Shown: positions 35,359 to 43,267 of the stretch, piece by piece
Position numbering within the stretch: position 1 is the first letter of the stretch
Layout: each line of letters opens with the position of its first letter
NCBI GenBank assembly: GCA_964505785.1
Contig: CAZDJZ010000011.1
Location: 1-64,000, forward strand
Direction: 5' to 3'
From: CAYRTV01 sp964505785
Lineage (GTDB): Bacteria > Acidobacteriota > Aminicenantia > Aminicenantales > Aminicenantaceae
DNA length: 64,000 nucleotides
Position numbers and translations under genes: made by a program
The notes under the pieces: generated by a model
Told to the model about the DNA's origin: nothing
Database searches by the model: none
What the model saw: the letters and a program-made list of their open reading frames with translations, nothing else

Positions 35359-36354
35359 ATGCAAAAAATAAATTTAATTCTTATCGGGTTCGGTCAAGTC
35401 GTCGGAGCCTTTTTCGATCTGCTGAAGAAGAAGCACGCTTTTTGCCGGAGCCGCTACGGTCTTGATTTTCAAATCCGCGCTGTAATCCGGTCAAGAAAAA
35501 CTGCGATTCTAACCGGCTTTCCCGTTTCGCTGAATGAAATTGTATGGAAAAACAATCTTGGCCTCGAGAGGTTTCTCAAAAGAAAAAAACCGGGCGCTGT
35601 GATTATGTGCCTTCCTTCCCGTGAAAAGGACGGTCAGCCGGGTGCGGCCATGAATCTGGAGGCGCTCGAGACAGGCTGGGATGTGGTCACAGCGGACAAA
35701 GCTCCACTGGTGATTGAAGGCCCGGGGCTTTTGGAAGCCGCCTCCCGGAATGCGAAACGAATAAAAATCAGCGGGGCCGCGGGAGCCGCCCTTCCCGGCT
35801 TGGATACCGCACTGCACTCCCTCGCCGGCACCGAAATCTCGCTTATGGAAGGGATTTTAAACGGGACAAGCAACTACATCTTAGCACGCATGCAGGCGGG
35901 TTTGGATTACTCTTCGGCCCTGAAGGAAGCCCAAAATAAAGGTATTGCTGAGCCGGATCCGTCTTTGGATGTTGAGGGCTGGGACACAGCAAAAAAAATG
36001 CTGCTGCTGACTAATGTGATCTTCCAAAAACATCTCCGGATGGAAGACATTCCGGTTCAGGGTATAAGCGATATGAATGAAAGCTGGATACAGAAAGCCC
36101 GCTCCGGCGGAAAAGTGATCAAACTTTTGGGCCGCCTTCGGCGGGATGCATTGAAATTTCAATTGGATGTGGGCCCCCGGCTTCTTTCACCGGATCACCC
36201 TTTGGCTGGTGTGCATGGAGCGGATAAGGGAATCAGTTTCGATACAGACACAATGGGCCGCGTCACGGTTACGGGCGGCCGGTCAAATCCACAGGGCGCA
36301 GCTGCATCGCTGCTCAAGGATCTTATCGGCCTTTACTCCCAATCCATTTTTTGA
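35359..36354 (+). CDS. hom: Homoserine dehydrogenase, short form without ACT domain
   Basis: 331 residues: N-terminal Rossmann domain (LIGFGQVVGAFFDLL), VVTADKAPL where other enzymes have TANKAL, and the catalytic-domain signature EGILNGTSNYIL with GIAEPDPSLDVEGWDTAKKM. It reduces aspartate semialdehyde to homoserine, the substrate of ThrB encoded at 1023. The chain ends right after the catalytic domain, so it lacks the C-terminal ACT domain that gives threonine feedback in longer forms. The ribosome site is weak (AAAAGCGGA). Confidence 0.92.
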   Translation: MQKINLILIGFGQVVGAFFDLLKKKHAFCRSRYGLDFQIRAVIRSRKTAILTGFPVSLNEIVWKNNLGLERFLKRKKPGAVIMCLPSREKDGQPGAAMNLEALETGWDVVTADKAPLVIEGPGLLEAASRNAKRIKISGAAGAALPGLDTALHSLAGTEISLMEGILNGTSNYILARMQAGLDYSSALKEAQNKGIAEPDPSLDVEGWDTAKKMLLLTNVIFQKHLRMEDIPVQGISDMNESWIQKARSGGKVIKLLGRLRRDALKFQLDVGPRLLSPDHPLAGVHGADKGISFDTDTMGRVTVTGGRSNPQGAAASLLKDLIGLYSQSIF

Positions 36355-36375
36355 TAAATTAGGGACCCAGCATGC

Positions 36376-36466
36376 GGAGAGGTGTCCGAGTGGCTTAAGG
36401 AGCACGCTTGGAAAGCGTGTGTACGGTTTTCCCGTACCATGGGTTCGAATCCCATCCTCTCCGCCA
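36376..36466 (+). tRNA. tRNA-Ser (anticodon GGA)
   Basis: Type II tRNA with a long variable arm. The acceptor stem GGAGAGG pairs with CCTCTCC, the D-arm is GTCCGAGTGGCTTAAGGAGC, the anticodon loop CTTGGAAAG gives GGA, and the T-arm GGGTTCGAATCCC is perfect. CCA is encoded. Confidence 0.97.
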
Positions 36467-36489
36467 CTTTTTTCTTAGTTCGAAAACGA

Positions 36490-36560
36490 CCAGAAGGATC
36501 TCCACGCTGCATCGTTTTTAAACGCTTTTGACGCGAGCGCAGCGAGTTGCGCTTCTCGGA
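36490..36560. repeat. Copy of the dispersed palindromic repeat
   Basis: It contains agaaggatctccacgctgca and gcgagcgcagcgagttgcgc, the hallmark of the short repeat scattered through the intergenic gaps. It lies between tRNA-Ser and the FetA-like gene and produces a spurious TTG-started extension of that gene. Confidence 0.5.
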
Positions 36561-36605
36561 ATGATATATGTATTCATTTTCGTGTGTTATGCAGCGGATA
36601 AAATA

Positions 36606-37274
36606 ATGTTCCCCCTGGAAATTAAAAATCTTACTGTCGAATATCAGGGCAAAACTGTCCTTTCAAATTTTTCGCTGGAGGTCCGTAACGGTGAAAAAGT
36701 ATCTCTGTCCGGACCTTCAGGCTCCGGTAAATCAACTCTGATGAATTGCATTATGGGATTCCTCCAGCCCAAAAAAGGAAGCATCCGGATCCACGGTGAG
36801 CTCCTGAACCAAACAAGCGTCTGGAGACTGCGTCGTCACCTTGGTTTTGTTCCGCAGGAACCACAGTTGGGAACCGGTTTTGTAGCTGAGCTGCTTGACA
36901 GGCCGTTTGCGTATCATTCCAACCGGGAACTAAAAGTCGATGAACAGCTGAAAAAAAAACTGTTTGATATTTTCCAGATGGAACCGGCTATTCTCAAAAA
37001 AAGAATCCGTGCGCTGTCCGGGGGAGAAAAGCAGCGGGCAGCGCTTATTTCTTCTTTGCTTTTAAAACGCTCCATTTATCTGCTGGATGAAATTACCTCC
37101 GCCCTGGATGATATAAACAGCAGCCGGGTCATCGATTATTTGGACAACAAGGAAGATTTGACAGTCCTCTTCTCATCCCATGATAAAAGAATTCTGCAAT
37201 CTTCATCGCGGACAGTTGTCTTGAATTCGATCCCCCAAAAGGAAAAGCCCCCAAATGGAATCAACCGCAGTTGA
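36606..37274 (+). CDS. fetA: FetA/YbbL-type ABC transporter ATPase
   Basis: About 222 residues from the ATG at 36606. Walker A is GPSGSGKST, the signature is LSGGEKQRA, Walker B is IYLLDEITSALD and the switch His is in FSSHDKR. Its small size and pairing with an UPF0014 permease assign it to the FetAB (YbbLM) system, implicated in iron export and peroxide resistance in E. coli. The open frame reaches back to a TTG at 36528, but those codons are repeat-derived. It overlaps fetB by 20 bases. Confidence 0.85.
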   Translation: MFPLEIKNLTVEYQGKTVLSNFSLEVRNGEKVSLSGPSGSGKSTLMNCIMGFLQPKKGSIRIHGELLNQTSVWRLRRHLGFVPQEPQLGTGFVAELLDRPFAYHSNRELKVDEQLKKKLFDIFQMEPAILKKRIRALSGGEKQRAALISSLLLKRSIYLLDEITSALDDINSSRVIDYLDNKEDLTVLFSSHDKRILQSSSRTVVLNSIPQKEKPPNGINRS

Positions 37275-38046
37275 TATCGGTTCAACCCAACTGCTCCTGG
37301 GATATATTCTGCTTATTATTCCCATTGCCGTCTTTCTTTTTTACCGTATCCGGGTATTAAAAGAATTTGCTGTTTCAACCCTGCGCATGACGATCCAGCT
37401 GCTGCTGGTGGGTTTTTACCTTCAGTTTGTCTTTGACCTCAATCTATGGTGGCTGAACATGCTGTGGCTGATCATCATGCTGGCGGTAGCGGATTTATCC
37501 CTTCTCTCTGCGAGCGGCGTCCATCTCCGCCGGTTTCTTCTGCCCGTTTTTGTTTCGCTTTCAGCCGGTACCAGCGTGCCCTTGATCTATTTTCTTGGAA
37601 TAATCCTGCAGATACCAAATGTCCTTGATGCCCAGTATTTCATACCTGTCGCCGGAATGATTATGGGAAACAGCATGCGCGCCAATATTGTCGGAATGCG
37701 GTCATTTTACACATCTCTCCATACAGAAGAACCGGCATACCTGTATGCGCTTTCTCAAGGCGCCTCCTTAAAAGAAGCAATACTCCCTTATTTCAGAAAC
37801 GCTTTCCAGGCCGCGGTCTCCCCCACCCTCGCAACCATGGCCACAGTCGGAATTGTTTCCCTTCCCGGAATGATGACAGGTATTATTTTAGGTGGAACAA
37901 ACCCCATGGTCGCCATTAAATATCAAATCGCGATTATGATCGCTATTTTCACGGGAACGGCCATATCCGTTTTCCTGGGAATCCGGCTGACCATGAATCG
38001 AAGTTTCAATGCATTCGGTATCCTGGATAAATCAATTTTGCGTTGA
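37255..38046 (+). CDS. fetB: FetB/YbbM-type ABC permease (UPF0014)
   Basis: A 263-residue membrane protein with about seven helices. UPF0014 hallmarks include TLRMTIQLLLVGFYLQFVF, the VAGMIMGNSMRAN block and TMATVGIVSLPGMMTGIILGG followed by NPMVAIKYQIAIM. It forms the channel for the preceding ATPase. Iron efflux is the role known for the family; here a link with the superoxide reductase and peroxiredoxin of the same window (keeping free iron low under oxidative stress) is inference. Confidence 0.9.
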   Translation: MESTAVDIGSTQLLLGYILLIIPIAVFLFYRIRVLKEFAVSTLRMTIQLLLVGFYLQFVFDLNLWWLNMLWLIIMLAVADLSLLSASGVHLRRFLLPVFVSLSAGTSVPLIYFLGIILQIPNVLDAQYFIPVAGMIMGNSMRANIVGMRSFYTSLHTEEPAYLYALSQGASLKEAILPYFRNAFQAAVSPTLATMATVGIVSLPGMMTGIILGGTNPMVAIKYQIAIMIAIFTGTAISVFLGIRLTMNRSFNAFGILDKSILR

Positions 38047-38079
38047 TTTTTTCATTTCAAATACTTACACTGTCGCTCT

Positions 38080-39417
38080 ATGTCAAAAACAAAAAGTGAA
38101 CTGAGCTTAAAAAAAATATTCATTTTCTGGGCGCCGCTGGCCGCGACATGGATGATGATGGCCACGGAAGGACCGTTTTTAGCCGCTGTCATAGCCCGGC
38201 TGGCAGACCCGAAATTCAATCTGGCTGCCTACGGGGTGGCTTTTTCTCTTGCGGTTTTGATTGAATCTCCCGTCATTATGATCATGAGCGCGTCCACGGC
38301 TCTTGTTAAAAACCGGGATTCATATTTTAAACTCAGAAATTTTACTTTCATCCTAAACGGCGCCGTCACCCTTGTCATGCTCTTCATCCTCATCCCCCCT
38401 GTCTTTGATGGAATCACTTTATCCGTCATGAAATTAAACCCGGAGGTGGCGGAATTAACCCAACGCGCCTGTATCCTTTTCATTCCCTGGCCCGCGGCCA
38501 TTGGATACCGGCGTTTCTACCAGGGAATACTGGTCCGAAGCAATATGACCAGACGGGTGGCTTACGGCACGGTGATACGTCTCGGCACTATGGCGGTTTC
38601 CGCCCTTATATGCTATCTTTTCACTTCTATTCCCGGTGCTATGGTCGGGACTCTGGCCTTATCCGCCGGCGTGACCGCAGAAGCAGCAGCCAGCCGAATC
38701 ATGGCGCATTCGGCTACCAAAAGAGTTCTCCTCTCCACCTCCAGCTCCGGCAGGGAATTGAATTACAGGTACATCGCCCGTTTTTATTATCCTTTGGCCC
38801 TGACTTCCATCTTAAGTTTGGGAATCCACCCGATGGTCACTTTTTTCATGGGGCAAAGCCGGATGCCTTTGGAATCCTTAGCGGTTCTTCCGGTCGTTAA
38901 CTCATTGATTTTTGTTTTCCGCAGCCTTGGCCTTTCCTTTCAGGAGGTGAGCATTGCACTTCTTGGGGAAAACAAGGAGGGATACCCTTGCCTCAAAAAA
39001 TTCGCCACCATCCTCGGAATCACAGCCAGCGGCGGCCTGGTACTTATCGGTTTTTCCCCCCTGGCCCTGGTTTGGTTTCATAACATCTCCGGACTAACCA
39101 TGGAGCTGACCAAATTCTCCCTGGCCCCCGCCCGAATACTCAGCCTTCTTCCCGGTTTATCCGTCCTGCTCTCTTTTCAAAGATCGATCATGGTCAACCA
39201 TGAAACCACGAAACATATAACTATCGCCACGGCGATCGAAATAATCTCTATATTTTCATTGCTGATGATCTTTATCAGCGGATTTTACTTAATTGGGGCT
39301 ATTGCGGCAGCTATTGCTCTTTCCTCCGGACGGCTTCTCGCCAATATATATTTGCTTTTCCCATGCGCCCGGGCACTGAAAAACCGCCCGTCTCCAGGTC
39401 TGACGGAGTCTATCTAA
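38080..39417 (+). CDS. MATE-like / MOP-superfamily membrane transporter
   Basis: A 445-residue polytopic membrane protein with about 12 hydrophobic helices and internal two-fold character (each half opens with a FWAPLAAT or FYYPLALTS-type segment after a basic stretch). The overall pattern recalls MATE antiporters and the ANK-type branch of the multidrug/oligosaccharidyl-lipid/polysaccharide superfamily; no substrate can be assigned. It starts 34 bases after fetB and may be in its operon. The last residues (TESI and the stop) are encoded by the first unit of a 10-bp tandem repeat, so the C-terminus may have been altered recently. Confidence 0.7.
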   Translation: MSKTKSELSLKKIFIFWAPLAATWMMMATEGPFLAAVIARLADPKFNLAAYGVAFSLAVLIESPVIMIMSASTALVKNRDSYFKLRNFTFILNGAVTLVMLFILIPPVFDGITLSVMKLNPEVAELTQRACILFIPWPAAIGYRRFYQGILVRSNMTRRVAYGTVIRLGTMAVSALICYLFTSIPGAMVGTLALSAGVTAEAAASRIMAHSATKRVLLSTSSSGRELNYRYIARFYYPLALTSILSLGIHPMVTFFMGQSRMPLESLAVLPVVNSLIFVFRSLGLSFQEVSIALLGENKEGYPCLKKFATILGITASGGLVLIGFSPLALVWFHNISGLTMELTKFSLAPARILSLLPGLSVLLSFQRSIMVNHETTKHITIATAIEIISIFSLLMIFISGFYLIGAIAAAIALSSGRLLANIYLLFPCARALKNRPSPGLTESI

Positions 39418-39457
39418 GTCCATCTATGTCTGTCTAGGTCTACCTAAGTCTATTCTG
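39408..39457. repeat. Degenerate 10-bp tandem repeat, five units
   Basis: Units gtctatctaa, gtccatctat, gtctgtctag, gtctacctaa and gtctattctg follow one another without gaps. The first unit supplies the stop codon of the MATE-like gene. The array is followed by a dispersed-repeat fragment (gctcgcttcgttcaggatgac, about 39471-39490) and simple CTTTACTCTTCAC sequence. Confidence 0.7.
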
Positions 39458-39589
39458 TCTGTTCAGTCGGCTCGCTTCGTTCAGGATGACAGCTTCGCTG
39501 TCATTTTTCACTCTTTACTCTTCACCAATTCAATATTTATAAATGTATCTAAGTGCTTTTTTTTCATAAGGTTAACAGGCCTCGCTTCA

Positions 39590-39625
39590 GATTTGAGATT
39601 TGAGATTTGAGTTTTGAGTTTTGAG
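39590..39625. repeat. Heptamer tandem repeat (GATTTGA) at the thiF 3' end
   Basis: Five units of gatttga / gttttga are followed by gatcag directly before the complement of the ThiF stop codon. Simple-sequence expansion; no other function visible. Confidence 0.6.
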
Positions 39626-39626
39626 A

Positions 39627-40472
39627 TCAGTCCGTAATCTCCGGCAGGCGCTGGACGGCTTTCTGGGGATCAAGCAGCAGTTCCACGGCCAGATTAGCCT
39701 GATGATGGGCAGCTATGCCGACCCTGGGTGCCATGAGTCCCATTCCCGGGCCGGCGGATGTATGCAGATCTCCGACAACAAAAAGCCGGCTTCCCATTTG
39801 CCGTGTCAATATCCGGTTGGAATCTCCAATCCCGGCCACTCCTGAGGCAGCGATACAGTAGGCATCCGGCAGAAAATCATTGACCGCTTCCATCAACAGA
39901 ATCTTAGCTTCAGGGTCATCTAAACACTCCACAATCACCTGGGCGCCTGAAAAAACTTTCTGAATGTTCCCTCTAACCAACTTTATTTTTTGGCCTTCAA
40001 ATCGTGTTAAAGGAGTTATCTGTGCTATGATTTCCTTCATAGCATCCGTTTTGGCCCGGCCGATATGGCTGATGCTGTACTGCTGCCGGTTCAGGTTGGA
40101 GGGCTCAACCACATCAAAGTCCGCCCCTATTAATATTCCGATTCCCATACGGGCAAGGGCGATGGCAACCGATGAACCCAGACCTCCAAGTCCGGCTATT
40201 CCCACAACCGCTTCTTTCATTTTCTTGTGGACACCGGGCGTGTGGCGTGCTGTCATTAAGGCCTCCAGTTCTCCGGCTTTTGGGGTTTCTCCCCGGCGAA
40301 TCAGGACAACACAATCCCCTTCAGTCAACTCTTCGTGAGGATAACATGGAAATCCATTTTTTATGCAAACATCCGCATCCGGCTTAACCTGTTTCAGGAT
40401 GTCACCTATCCTGGTACCGGAACGGACCTCTGCCGGGATTTCATTCACATGGATTTGAATTTTTTTTTTCAT
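39627..40472 (-). CDS. thiF: ThiS-like domain fused to ThiF adenylyltransferase
   Basis: 281 residues: residues ~1-65 are a beta-grasp (ThiS/MoaD-like) domain, then an E1-like adenylyltransferase with the nucleotide loop GIAGLGGLGSSVA, the conserved Arg/Gln block DFDVVEPSNLNRQQY and APRVGIAAHHQANL. This matches the clostridial 'ThiF family 2' architecture. The fused ThiS-like domain lacks a C-terminal Gly-Gly, so it cannot itself be thiocarboxylated and is probably structural; a separate ThiS would be needed. Role: activation of the sulfur carrier for the thiazole of thiamine. ThiE is encoded at 50524, not adjacent. GGAG precedes the ATG. Confidence 0.9.
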   Translation of the reverse strand: MKKKIQIHVNEIPAEVRSGTRIGDILKQVKPDADVCIKNGFPCYPHEELTEGDCVVLIRRGETPKAGELEALMTARHTPGVHKKMKEAVVGIAGLGGLGSSVAIALARMGIGILIGADFDVVEPSNLNRQQYSISHIGRAKTDAMKEIIAQITPLTRFEGQKIKLVRGNIQKVFSGAQVIVECLDDPEAKILLMEAVNDFLPDAYCIAASGVAGIGDSNRILTRQMGSRLFVVGDLHTSAGPGMGLMAPRVGIAAHHQANLAVELLLDPQKAVQRLPEITD

Positions 40473-40650
40473 TTACTCCTTCATCCTGCTTAGGAGTAAG
40501 AGTGAAGAGAAAAACCAATTTGTTACAGCGTATAATAGAAGCGGCAAACCTCACTCAATCCATTCACCACTCACCATTCACCATTAACGTATTTAAGCGG
40601 TTTTCGGAGAAATTAAAATAAATAGCCGCAAAGAATACTTTCCAACCAGA

Positions 40651-41268
40651 TTATATAACGCGGACAATGATCCATATAAAAAGAACGGCAGCCGCGGTTC
40701 CGGCATAAACCCAGCGGGATTTATGAGCCGTCACACTTTCGCCGGCCATGCCGATACGAAATCCTGCGGGAACCAGAAAGAGGGAAATAAATGCCGCGAT
40801 GCTGCCGCTGAAAAAGATATGGTTGAGAACTTTAGTGATGCCGCCTTCCACCCAAAATTCATAACGAATCACATAGGTAATGAGAATCGCGAACAAGGAA
40901 TATCCGGCGTATGCTCCGGCTGCGCCGGTTAAAGCCGCGGGAACAATCCGGGAGGTCTTCTTTTTCAAAAGCAAACTGGCGAATATATCAAAGGCGACGC
41001 CAAGAGCGAAAATTCCCAAAAGATGACAAATAAAAGGAGCCGCGTTAATCAGCTTAAACAGGGCAGCGATGCCTCCGATGACCGTCGATGAACCGGGTTT
41101 GTTGACCAGCCCCCGTGCAATTGCCAGGATAAAAAGCGCCCATACGGAAAGAAATATTGATGAATGGGGAACATCCATGGCATACAGAGAACCACCGCCG
41201 GCAACCTCACTGATTCCCCAGAGGGAACCAAAAAACAGTATCCAAGCCCAATTTTTCATATTTTTCAT
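40651..41268 (-). CDS. Integral membrane protein of unknown function
   Basis: 205 residues with about six hydrophobic helices (approx. 7-27, 38-55, 62-98, 108-135, 147-170, 185-204), ending in a short hydrophobic tail. The compact size recalls S components of energy-coupling-factor importers, but I see no diagnostic motif, so this is only a resemblance. AGGAG stands 6 bases before the ATG, supporting a real, separately translated gene. It is flanked by ThiF and tRNA-Ser(CGA). A vitamin-related transporter would fit ThiF but is speculation. Confidence 0.6.
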   Translation of the reverse strand: MKNMKNWAWILFFGSLWGISEVAGGGSLYAMDVPHSSIFLSVWALFILAIARGLVNKPGSSTVIGGIAALFKLINAAPFICHLLGIFALGVAFDIFASLLLKKKTSRIVPAALTGAAGAYAGYSLFAILITYVIRYEFWVEGGITKVLNHIFFSGSIAAFISLFLVPAGFRIGMAGESVTAHKSRWVYAGTAAAVLFIWIIVRVI

Positions 41269-41366
41269 AACGATCTCCTTTTTTTATCCTGAATTACCAG
41301 GCCGTTTTTTCACATTTACCCTTCTTTTATACCAAATAATTTTCCAAATTACAAAGTGAACCTTAA

Positions 41367-41458
41367 TGGCGGAGAGGGTGGGATTCGAACCCACGATTCT
41401 GCGCAAGCAGAATAGCGGTTTTCGAGACCGCCGCCTTAAACCACTCGGCCACCTCTCC
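41367..41458 (-). tRNA. tRNA-Ser (anticodon CGA)
   Basis: On the minus strand: GGAGAGG acceptor pairing with CCTCTCC, D-arm GGCCGAGTGGTTTAAGGC, anticodon loop CTCGAAA (CGA), long variable arm TATTCTGCTTGCGCAGAATC and T-arm GGGTTCGAATCCC. CCA is encoded. It is inverted relative to the tRNA-Ser(GGA) 5 kb away. Confidence 0.97.
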
Positions 41459-41464
41459 ACTCTG

Positions 41465-41640
41465 TGTCATCACGAAGCGGCGTAAGGATCTTATGCGGCC
41501 TCGCGGAGGAGAGACGGAACCGATTCCTTCGGCGAAGCCATCTAAGATCCCCACGGCCGCTAATGCGGCCTGGAGAAGACATGTATATGCTGCCGCAGGC
41601 CTCAGGATGACAGCAATCCAGCCCGTGAATAATCAGATTC
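41465..41640. repeat. Composite repeat: palindromic repeat plus MITE end
   Basis: It contains GTAAGGATCTTATGCGGCC and, inverted, CATCTAAGATCCCCACGGCC, then CAGGCCTCAGGATGACAGC. It finishes with cagcccgtgaataatcagat, the inverted terminus of the MITE-like family. The same two components are nested in the element at 62781, here probably truncated by the tRNA side. Confidence 0.6.
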
Positions 41641-41643
41641 AAA

Positions 41644-42087
41644 TCAGCGTTTTTGTAAAAAAAAATCTTTCAAGAGTATACCGCATTCTGCGGCGAGAAT
41701 TCCAGACCTAATTTCCGGAATATGATTAGTTTTTTCAAATGGAAAGCGGAAAACCGACTGGATACCGCCTCCTTTTGGGTCCGAAGCTCCGTAAATCAAA
41801 CACTTGATTCGGGCATGAACCAGTGCTCCCGCACACATAATGCAAGGCTCAATAGTAACATATAAATCACATCCCGTCAGGCGATGATTCCCTGTTTTCC
41901 GGCCGGCGGCACGCATGGCTCGTATTTCTGCATGCGCCGACGGATCATTTAAAGTGATATTTGAATTAAATCCGGCGCCGATTATGACTCCGTCATGCAC
42001 AACAACCGCACCAATGGGCACTTCTCCCTGCTCCTTTGCCTTTACTGCTTCCGCCAGAGCGGCCCGCATAAAATATTTATCGTGCAT
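41644..42087 (-). CDS. tadA: tRNA-specific adenosine deaminase
   Basis: A 147-residue TadA converting A34 to inosine in tRNA-Arg(ACG). Zinc site HAEIRAM (His plus catalytic Glu) and PCIMCAGAL (two Cys), with DPSAHAE and LTGCDLYVTIEPC around them. Length is typical. The ribosome site is weak. The gene ends 4 bases from a repeat cluster. Confidence 0.93.
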   Translation of the reverse strand: MHDKYFMRAALAEAVKAKEQGEVPIGAVVVHDGVIIGAGFNSNITLNDPSAHAEIRAMRAAGRKTGNHRLTGCDLYVTIEPCIMCAGALVHARIKCLIYGASDPKGGGIQSVFRFPFEKTNHIPEIRSGILAAECGILLKDFFLQKR

Positions 42088-42208
42088 TGATTTTTATTCT
42101 ACGCAGAATGCCCCCTTCAGGCAAATGCTTTAAAGTCAGAGTGAAAGAGAAACGAAGCAGTACAAGACCTTTACGCCGCTGCGTTCCTCAGAATGACGGT
42201 TTTGCTGT

Positions 42209-42241
42209 CACTTTTCACTTTTCACTTTTCACTTTTCACTT
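42209..42241. repeat. Heptamer tandem repeat (CACTTTT)
   Basis: Four uninterrupted units of cacttttt-type sequence (tcacttttcacttttcac and onward) lie next to a dispersed-repeat fragment (gctgcgttcctcagaatgac). Low complexity, upstream of hflK. Confidence 0.65.
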
Positions 42242-42289
42242 AAAGATGTGTTACCATGAGTAAAGTCAAAATTCAGGAAGGAGGTTATC

Positions 42290-43267
42290 ATGTCCAATGA
42301 TTTTCCCAGTATGGACCTGAAATTGCCGAAAATTAAACCGAAATATATCAAAATCGGAATTGCGGTTGTCATTATCGCGGTATTTCTCTTCGGGTCCATC
42401 TATCAAATCGAACCTGAAGAAGCAGGTATTATTCTCAGGCTAGGAAAATTCGTCCGCACGACGGAACCGGGTCTTCATTTCAAGCTCCCACTTGGAATTG
42501 AGAAATTAATTAAGGTTCCTGTGCAGCGTCAGTTGAAGATGGAGTTCGGCTTCCGCACCACCAGCCCGGGAATCAGCTCTGAATTTCAAGTTACGCAGGA
42601 TTCCCGCAGGGAAGCGATAATATTGACCGGGGACCTGAACGTCGCAGTAGCGGAATGGATTGTACAATACAGAATCATTGACCCCTATGAGTACCTGTTT
42701 AAAGTTCGGGATATCAACAGCACTTTCCGTTATATGAACGAAGCGGTTGTGCGGCAGATTGTGGGTGATCACTCCGTGGATGAGGTTATCACAATCGGCC
42801 GGGCGAAAATCGCCTTGGAATCCAAAGAACTGCTGCAGGAGCTTTGTAATGAATACGAAACCGGCATCCAGGTTAATCAGCTGATCTTCCAGGATGTCAA
42901 TCCTCCCGATCCGGTAAAGCCCTCTTTTAACGAAGTCAATGAATCCCTGCAGGAAAAAGAACGTAAAATCAACGAAGCCTGGTCGGAATACAACCAGGCC
43001 GTCCCTAAAGCCCGGGGTGAAGCCGAACAGACTGTTCAAGCCGCAGAAGGATACGCTACCGCCAGAGTTAACAACGCAGAAGGTGACGCACAGAGATTCA
43101 AATCGATTTACCAGGAATACCGGCGGGCTCCGCTTGTAACACGGAAACGGCTTTATCTGGAAGCATTAAATGAAATTCTCCCTAAAATCCAAAAGAAGAT
43201 TATTTTTGATGAGAGCCAGAAAAATATCATGCCGCTTCTCAATCTGGGCGAGGAGGTGAAAAAATGA
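42290..43267 (+). CDS. hflK: HflK, SPFH-family membrane protein
   Basis: 325 residues: short cytoplasmic tail, one membrane helix (IGIAVVIIAVFLFGSIYQI), then an SPFH/band-7 domain with EPEEAGIILRLGKFVRTTEPGLHFKLP and a helical region rich in Ala/Glu (RKINEAWSEYNQAVPKARGEAEQ). It pairs with HflC to form the large cage that surrounds and modulates the FtsH protease. AAGGAGG before the ATG; the stop overlaps the hflC start (ATGA). Confidence 0.93.
   Translation: MSNDFPSMDLKLPKIKPKYIKIGIAVVIIAVFLFGSIYQIEPEEAGIILRLGKFVRTTEPGLHFKLPLGIEKLIKVPVQRQLKMEFGFRTTSPGISSEFQVTQDSRREAIILTGDLNVAVAEWIVQYRIIDPYEYLFKVRDINSTFRYMNEAVVRQIVGDHSVDEVITIGRAKIALESKELLQELCNEYETGIQVNQLIFQDVNPPDPVKPSFNEVNESLQEKERKINEAWSEYNQAVPKARGEAEQTVQAAEGYATARVNNAEGDAQRFKSIYQEYRRAPLVTRKRLYLEALNEILPKIQKKIIFDESQKNIMPLLNLGEEVKK

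Noticed and set aside
36528..36605. Upstream TTG start for the FetA-like ATPase
   Set aside because: Those 26 codons come from a dispersed repeat; FetA-type proteins start at the ATG at 36606.
42209..42241. Possible CRISPR-like array (also considered at 39408-39457 and 39590-39625)
   Set aside because: Units of 7-10 bp with no spacers and no cas genes nearby; these are simple tandem repeats.
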